From JAPLYB01 sp964481435 (lineage in GTDB: Archaea > Nanobdellota > Nanobdellia > Pacearchaeales > UBA284): DNA of 24,194 nt. The DNA lies in NCBI GenBank assembly GCA_964481435.1, contig CAYZTH010000012.1:1-24194 (forward strand). The letters run 5' to 3'. The notes under the pieces were generated by a model that had not been told where the DNA came from, ran no database searches, and saw only the letters and a program-made list of their open reading frames with translations. This document shows positions 20,498-24,194 of the stretch, in pieces (the stretch's first letter is position 1; each line of letters begins with the position of its first letter). Made by a program: the position numbers and the translations under genes.

Positions 20498-20538
20498 GGT
20501 TTTGTAACGTTGTAAAATTATCGTATTTTACCAAAACC
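20498..20538 (+). terminator. Long bulged hairpin between the two pilin-like genes
   Basis: GGTTTTG (20498-20504) pairs with CAAAACC (20532-20538), and inside it GTAAAAT (20512-20518) pairs with ATTTTAC (20525-20531) around a 6-base loop. All 14 pairs are perfect; only the left side has a 7-base bulge, TAACGTT. It lies 30 bases after the first pilin-like gene and before the TATA box of the second. It could be a terminator, an mRNA-stabilising 3' structure or a binding site; there is no long T run after it. Confidence 0.45.
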
Positions 20539-20551
20539 AATGATTAAATAA

Positions 20552-20560
20552 ATTATAAAA
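20552..20560 (+). promoter_or_regulatory. TATA-like box for the second pilin-like gene
   Basis: ATTATAAAA is centred 22 bases upstream of the ATG at 20578. It probably drives the unit 20578-23796 including archease, the LAGLIDADG gene and rtcB. Confidence 0.55.
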
Positions 20561-20577
20561 CATAACTCAAAGTAACA

Positions 20578-21006
20578 ATGAAAAACATATTAAGAAGTAA
20601 AAGAGGATGGGTCGCAATAATTGAGATGTGTATGGCAATTGTCATTCTTTTTAGTTTTTTCATAATCGCTTTTGATAATCCTTTGAAACAGGATAAAAAA
20701 GATTATTCAGATATAGGAAAGGAGATTCTTTTTCAAGTTGAGAATAATGAAGTATTAAGAGGAATTATCTTGAATGATTTGAATAAGGGATTAGCTGTTG
20801 AGAATTTATTAAGAGAGGATATAAAGAATGTTGATTCAAGTGTTAATCTAAGTGTTTGCGTAACTGAGATGGATAATTTATGTTCCTCAGATAGGGTTCC
20901 TCCAAAAAAAGAAGTAAGGGTCTATGACTTTTTTGTCAATGGGGAGGATGCAGCGGGTTCATTAATTTCAAAAAAGATGAAAGTTTTTGTATGGAGTGAG
21001 GAATAA
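20578..21006 (+). CDS. Second prepilin-like protein
   Basis: A 142-residue protein with a basic leader (MKNILRSKRG), then WVAIIEMCMAIVILFSFFII as the hydrophobic helix, and a small external domain with two cysteines (C95 and C102). If the prepilin peptidase cuts after G10 the glutamate falls at +6 rather than +5, so either the cut is one residue later or this is a divergent member. It is shorter than the pilin-like protein upstream and shares only the N-terminal plan. Its stop is four bases before the archease ATG, so the two genes are almost certainly co-transcribed, although their functions are unrelated. Confidence 0.7.
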   Translation: MKNILRSKRGWVAIIEMCMAIVILFSFFIIAFDNPLKQDKKDYSDIGKEILFQVENNEVLRGIILNDLNKGLAVENLLREDIKNVDSSVNLSVCVTEMDNLCSSDRVPPKKEVRVYDFFVNGEDAAGSLISKKMKVFVWSEE

Positions 21007-21010
21007 GAAA

Positions 21011-21445
21011 ATGAAAAAATTTATCTTTTTAAGTCATAAAGCAGATGCCAAATTTCAGGCATTTGGGAAAACGTTAGAAATGCTCTTTGGAAATGCTGCT
21101 TTAGCTATGGTCTCTTTATTTTTGAATTCTAAAACAAAAGTTAAAAGAAGTGTCAAGAAAAAAATTAAAGTCCAGGGAAAAGATCTTGAATCTTTGCTTT
21201 ATAATTTTCTTGAAGAATTTTTATTTTTATTAGATAGTGAGCGATTTTTAGCATGTAAAATTAAAAATATAAAAATAGATAAACCAAAAGGGAAGTTAGG
21301 CAAATACTTCTTAGAAGCGGAGATTTACGGAGATGGTGCTGAAAAATATAATTTTGTTGGAAGTGTCAAGGCTGTTACTTATAATCAAATGTTTGTAAAA
21401 AAGATTGGCGAGAGATTCGTTTGTCAGGTTGTTTTAGATATGTGA
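21011..21445 (+). CDS. Archease, activator of the RNA ligase RtcB
   Basis: Archease helps RtcB form its guanylate intermediate and turn over during tRNA splicing and RNA repair. The ATG at 21011 gives 144 residues and leaves four bases after the previous stop; a frame open from 20987 would overlap that gene. The metal-site start is FLSHKADAKFQAFGKTLEML (H9, D12), matching the family's HTAD box with K for T. FGNAALAMVSL, LLYNFLEEFLFLLDSE and the final VVLDM (D143), which supplies another conserved aspartate, follow in normal order. Family length is usual. rtcB lies 0.9 kb downstream on the same strand, as in many archaea and bacteria, but here a LAGLIDADG gene is inserted between them. Confidence 0.92.
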   Translation: MKKFIFLSHKADAKFQAFGKTLEMLFGNAALAMVSLFLNSKTKVKRSVKKKIKVQGKDLESLLYNFLEEFLFLLDSERFLACKIKNIKIDKPKGKLGKYFLEAEIYGDGAEKYNFVGSVKAVTYNQMFVKKIGERFVCQVVLDM

Positions 21446-21493
21446 AGATTTTATGTACGATAAGCACAAGGTATTAAATTCAAAAAGAGTTCT

Positions 21494-22402
21494 ATGCCTA
21501 TGGAGATTGATAAAGATTTAGCTTCAATTCATGCTTATCTGTGTGCAGATGGCTATGTTATAAAAAATCCACCAACCCAAAAATACAAATATTACAAAAT
21601 AGGTTTGAGGAATACTAATTTGGTTCTATTAAAAGATTTTCAAGAAAAATTTGAAAAAGTTTTTGGAATTAAGCCACGACTGGTTGAAGGGCAAAGATGT
21701 GAGATTGGTTCAAAAGAGATCTATTGGTTATTAAATAAAGAATTTGGAAGTTTTTACTCTAGAGAATGGCAAATGCCGTTAATGAGAATAGGGTTGTTGC
21801 CTTTTTGGTTAAGATCTTTTTTTGATTGTGAGGGTTGGGCTACTTGCAAATCCCATCAAGATCGGCACATAGGGCTGGAAAGCGTAAACCGAATTGGTTT
21901 AGAGAAAATTGGAAAAGCGTTAAATCAGTTTGGGATAAAGTCTAAGATTAAGAAGAGAAATGATAGGGATATTTTCTCTTTGAAGATATTTGGAAAGGAA
22001 AATTTAATAAGATTTCGTGAAAAAATAAATTTTTTGCACCCTTCTAAGAAAGAAAAACTGAGAATAGTAACTGAAGATTTTGTAAATTATTACTGGCAAT
22101 TTCCAAAGAAACAAGAAAGTTTAGTCTATTTTGTTAAAAGAATCTTGAAAATGAAGGGGAAAATTCGAAGAAATGATGGGATATTTGTCCTTATCTCAAA
22201 TAAGGAAGAAAACTTAAAGAAACTACAGAAAGAGTTAAATAGATTATTTTCTATCCCTTCTAGAATACGCTTAAGCAAGAATGGAATTGGAACATCGTAC
22301 TTCCAGCTTAGGGTTGATAAGAAGGATGAAGTGATTAAATTCATAAATAAAAATCTTATAAATAAAGAAGAAAAAGAAAAATGGTTGAAGTTAAGAAAAT
22401 AA
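21494..22402 (+). CDS. Free-standing LAGLIDADG protein between archease and rtcB
   Basis: A 302-residue protein with two LAGLIDADG motifs, SIHAYLCADGYV (acid D19) and LPFWLRSFFDCEGWA (acid E113), each followed by the usual beta-rich half-domain. Together they form a one-chain homing endonuclease fold of the type found in archaeal introns. Residues about 207-295 look like a third half-domain whose motif is degenerate (LVYFVKRILKMKGKI, with lysine at the acid position), followed by strand-helix-strand sequence similar to the first two. No intein splicing blocks are present, so it is free-standing. It starts 48 bases after archease and overlaps the rtcB start by 22 bases in another frame. It may be a selfish endonuclease in an operon or an RNA/DNA-binding protein recruited to RNA splicing; the sequence does not decide. 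Confidence 0.88.
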   Translation: MPMEIDKDLASIHAYLCADGYVIKNPPTQKYKYYKIGLRNTNLVLLKDFQEKFEKVFGIKPRLVEGQRCEIGSKEIYWLLNKEFGSFYSREWQMPLMRIGLLPFWLRSFFDCEGWATCKSHQDRHIGLESVNRIGLEKIGKALNQFGIKSKIKKRNDRDIFSLKIFGKENLIRFREKINFLHPSKKEKLRIVTEDFVNYYWQFPKKQESLVYFVKRILKMKGKIRRNDGIFVLISNKEENLKKLQKELNRLFSIPSRIRLSKNGIGTSYFQLRVDKKDEVIKFINKNLINKEEKEKWLKLRK

Positions 22403-23796
22403 ACGATTTTATGTGGAAAATTGAGAAGATAGGGGCAATGAAGGTTCCAGTGATTATCTTTGCATCTGAAAAATTGCTAGATAAGATAAAAGAAGACAGA
22501 ACTTTAATTCAAGCAAAGAATATGGCCTGCCTTCCGGGAGCTGTTAAAAACATCATTGTGTGCCCAGATGCCCATGAAGGTTATGGGGCCTGTATCGGGG
22601 GTGTTGCAGCACATGATGTAGATAATGGAATCATTTCTCCTGGCGAGATTGGCTATGATATTGATTGCAGCATTAGATTACTAAGAACAAATTTAAAATT
22701 AAAAGATGCAAAATCGAAGATAAAAGAAATTATTAATTTACTTTTTGTAGCTATTCCTTCTGGTGTTGGTTCAAAAGGAAGACTTCAAATTTCTGAGAAA
22801 GAGTTGAAAGAAGTTTTAGAAAAAGGGGCAAGATGGGCTGTTGAAAAAGGTTATGGAAAAAAAGAAGACTATGAACACACTGAAGAACAGGGCTGTATGT
22901 CAAAAGCTAATTCAGGGGATGTTTCTGACAAAGCAAAAAAAAGAGGGAGGCCCCAATTAGGCTCTTTGGGGGCAGGAAACCATTTTTTGGAAATTCAGGT
23001 TGTTGATGAGATTTTTGATAAAGAAATAGCTAAGGTATTTGGTTTAGAAAAAGACCAGATAACTATTATGATTCACTGTGGTTCTAGGGGGCTAGGACAT
23101 CAGGTTGCTTCTGATTATATCAAATTAATGGAAGAGAAATACGGCTGGCCCGAACAGGATCGGGAATTGGTGAATGCTCCAATAAAGTCAGAACTAGGAC
23201 AGAAATATTTTTCTGCAATGTCTGCCTCAGCTAATTTTGCTTTTTGTAATAAGCAGATAATTACCCATTTTATAAGGGAAACAATGAAAGGAATTTTTCC
23301 GGATTTTAAAGCCGATGTTGTTTATGATGTTTGCCATAATATAGCTAAATTTGAAGTTCATAATATAGATGGAAAAGAGAGAGAAGTTTTAGTTATGAGA
23401 AAAGGGGCAACAAGGTCTTTTGGTCCTGGAAGAAAAGAGATTCCAGAGGATTATAGGGATGTTGGTCAGCCAATTATTATTCCGGGTTCTATGGGGACTG
23501 CCTCATATGTTCTGGTTGGTACAAAAAAAGCAGAAGAAATTTCTTTTGGTTCTACAGCACATGGCGCGGGTCGAGTTATGTCTCGGCATAGTGCCCTTCG
23601 ACAGTTTAGTGGAGAAAAAATCAAACAAGATCTTGCGAAGAAAAACATCGAAATTAAAGCTGGAAGTTGGGAGTCTATAGCTGAAGAGGGACCAGAAGTG
23701 TATAAAGATATAGACGAAGTTGTATCTGTTTCACACAAAGCAGGAATAGGGAATCTTGTTGCAAAAATGAGACCAATCGGAGTTATTAAGGGATAA
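22381..23796 (+). CDS. rtcB: RNA-splicing ligase RtcB
   Basis: Joins RNA 2',3'-cyclic phosphate (or 3'-phosphate) ends to 5'-OH ends with GTP and Mn, sealing tRNA exons after intron removal. The 471-residue protein is full length without an intein. Metal and guanylate residues are C96 (GYDIDCSIRL), H201 (GAGNHFLE), H232 (IHCGSRGLG), H319 (DVCHN) and H394 (STAHGAGR, the guanylated histidine). The DAHEGYG box (63-69) varies slightly from the usual D-x-H-x-G-YG, and GYDIDC replaces the common GFDINC. Its ATG lies inside the last 22 bases of the LAGLIDADG gene, indicating translational coupling. With archease upstream it forms the tRNA-splicing ligation module. Confidence 0.96.
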   Translation: MVEVKKINDFMWKIEKIGAMKVPVIIFASEKLLDKIKEDRTLIQAKNMACLPGAVKNIIVCPDAHEGYGACIGGVAAHDVDNGIISPGEIGYDIDCSIRLLRTNLKLKDAKSKIKEIINLLFVAIPSGVGSKGRLQISEKELKEVLEKGARWAVEKGYGKKEDYEHTEEQGCMSKANSGDVSDKAKKRGRPQLGSLGAGNHFLEIQVVDEIFDKEIAKVFGLEKDQITIMIHCGSRGLGHQVASDYIKLMEEKYGWPEQDRELVNAPIKSELGQKYFSAMSASANFAFCNKQIITHFIRETMKGIFPDFKADVVYDVCHNIAKFEVHNIDGKEREVLVMRKGATRSFGPGRKEIPEDYRDVGQPIIIPGSMGTASYVLVGTKKAEEISFGSTAHGAGRVMSRHSALRQFSGEKIKQDLAKKNIEIKAGSWESIAEEGPEVYKDIDEVVSVSHKAGIGNLVAKMRPIGVIKG

Positions 23797-23840
23797 TTAT
23801 ATAAATTGAAATTATAATGTATAATATCAAGAAAAGAGGA
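23796..23840 (+). promoter_or_regulatory. TATA-like boxes and ribosome binding site for the last gene
   Basis: ATTATATAAAT (23796-23806) directly follows the rtcB stop, a second TATA-like run (ATTATAATG, about 23811-23819) comes after, and AGAGGA (23835-23840) is five bases before the ATG at 23846. The exact start site cannot be chosen. Confidence 0.45.
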
Positions 23841-23845
23841 AAAAC

Positions 23846-24194
23846 ATGAAAAAAGTTTTGATATGGATTACAGTCCTAGTTTGTTTGTCTTTAATTCTTA
23901 TTGTAACAGATATTACGGGTTTTGTTCTATTCAAGCCAGTATCAACGTTCACTCCTGCAATACCTGGAAAAATCTTATCGACGCTTGGAGAAAATACCTC
24001 CAATCCCTATTATGCTATTTGGGAGCATCTCACAAACCCAGAAAAAGTCATCTATAACAACAACTTCACTGCTTTTTATCAAGAGATGCTTAGGGCCGAG
24101 GGCATGGGTGTGACAAAGTGGTATCCTAGTGAAAGTGCCGTGGTTTATGGTCCGGGCCCCGATAGCAAAGAAACATATTTCCATAGGATGGATA
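23846..24194 (+). CDS. Exported or membrane-anchored protein, cut by the window end
   Basis: The frame from the ATG at 23846 is open to the last base, giving at least 116 residues. It starts MKKVLIWITVLVCLSLILIV, a lysine start and hydrophobic helix to about residue 31 that should be a signal anchor or signal peptide. The external part begins FKPVSTFTPAIPGK and contains asparagine-rich and aromatic stretches (NTSNPYYAIWEHLTNPEKVI, TKWYPSESAVVYGPGPDSKE). The family was not recognised, and the C-terminal part is missing. Other frames here (23863-24057, 23922-24113) lack ribosome binding sites and hydrophobic starts. Confidence 0.72.
   Translation, partial: MKKVLIWITVLVCLSLILIVTDITGFVLFKPVSTFTPAIPGKILSTLGENTSNPYYAIWEHLTNPEKVIYNNNFTAFYQEMLRAEGMGVTKWYPSESAVVYGPGPDSKETYFHRMD

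Noticed and set aside
22381..23796. An intein in rtcB
   Set aside because: Archaeal rtcB genes often carry one, but this gene is full length and continuous through all catalytic motifs, without splicing blocks.

Overview
The window looks like a piece of an AT-rich archaeal chromosome, most likely from a small-genome DPANN lineage (Pacearchaeota/Woesearchaeota-like; this placement is inference from gene content only). The evidence is an archaeal-type gene set (archease with RtcB, a HerA/DUF87-like ATPase carrying an intein, a very short MscL-like channel), tight gene packing, many small membrane proteins, and TATA-like boxes centred about 22-27 bases upstream of at least fifteen start codons, the pattern of leaderless archaeal transcripts. 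I found no rRNA, tRNA or CRISPR array.

Region 1 (1-3540): a compact Ni-dependent carbon monoxide dehydrogenase catalytic subunit (cooS) on the minus strand, preceded by a small three-helix membrane protein and a CcdA-like thiol-electron transporter. A cysteine-rich 8Fe-type ferredoxin (plus strand) and a membrane-anchored thioredoxin-like CPHC protein follow. No acetyl-CoA synthase or hydrogenase gene is in view.

Region 2 (3590-4607): a complete IS481-like insertion sequence of 992 bp. It has imperfect TGT...ACA terminal inverted repeats, a perfect 13-bp target-site duplication, and an 11-bp-stem hairpin over the transposase start codon.

Region 3 (4608-10500): mixed housekeeping and stress genes: rubrerythrin, a PP-loop RNA-thiolation-type enzyme with a probable NFACT-R tail, a DUF7670-like membrane protein, a transglutaminase-fold protein, a run of unrecognised minus-strand genes including a 29-residue membrane peptide, a coiled-coil protein with an Fe/Mn superoxide dismutase, and a strongly structured segment before a small membrane protein.

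Region 4 (10501-15900): LemA and HtpX (membrane quality control), a small membrane protein, RNase HI, an unrecognised 258-residue protein, and a membrane-anchored FKBP-type/DsbA-like fusion with a histidine-rich tail. Together with CcdA and the CPHC protein, the fusion suggests disulfide chemistry outside the membrane.

Region 5 (15901-24194): the HerA-like ATPase whose Walker A loop is split by a 433-residue LAGLIDADG intein, MscL, two prepilin-like proteins, then archease, a free-standing LAGLIDADG protein and RtcB. The LAGLIDADG gene sits between the RNA ligase and its activator and overlaps rtcB by 22 bp; this is the arrangement I find most worth following up. A secreted or membrane-anchored protein is cut off by the window end.
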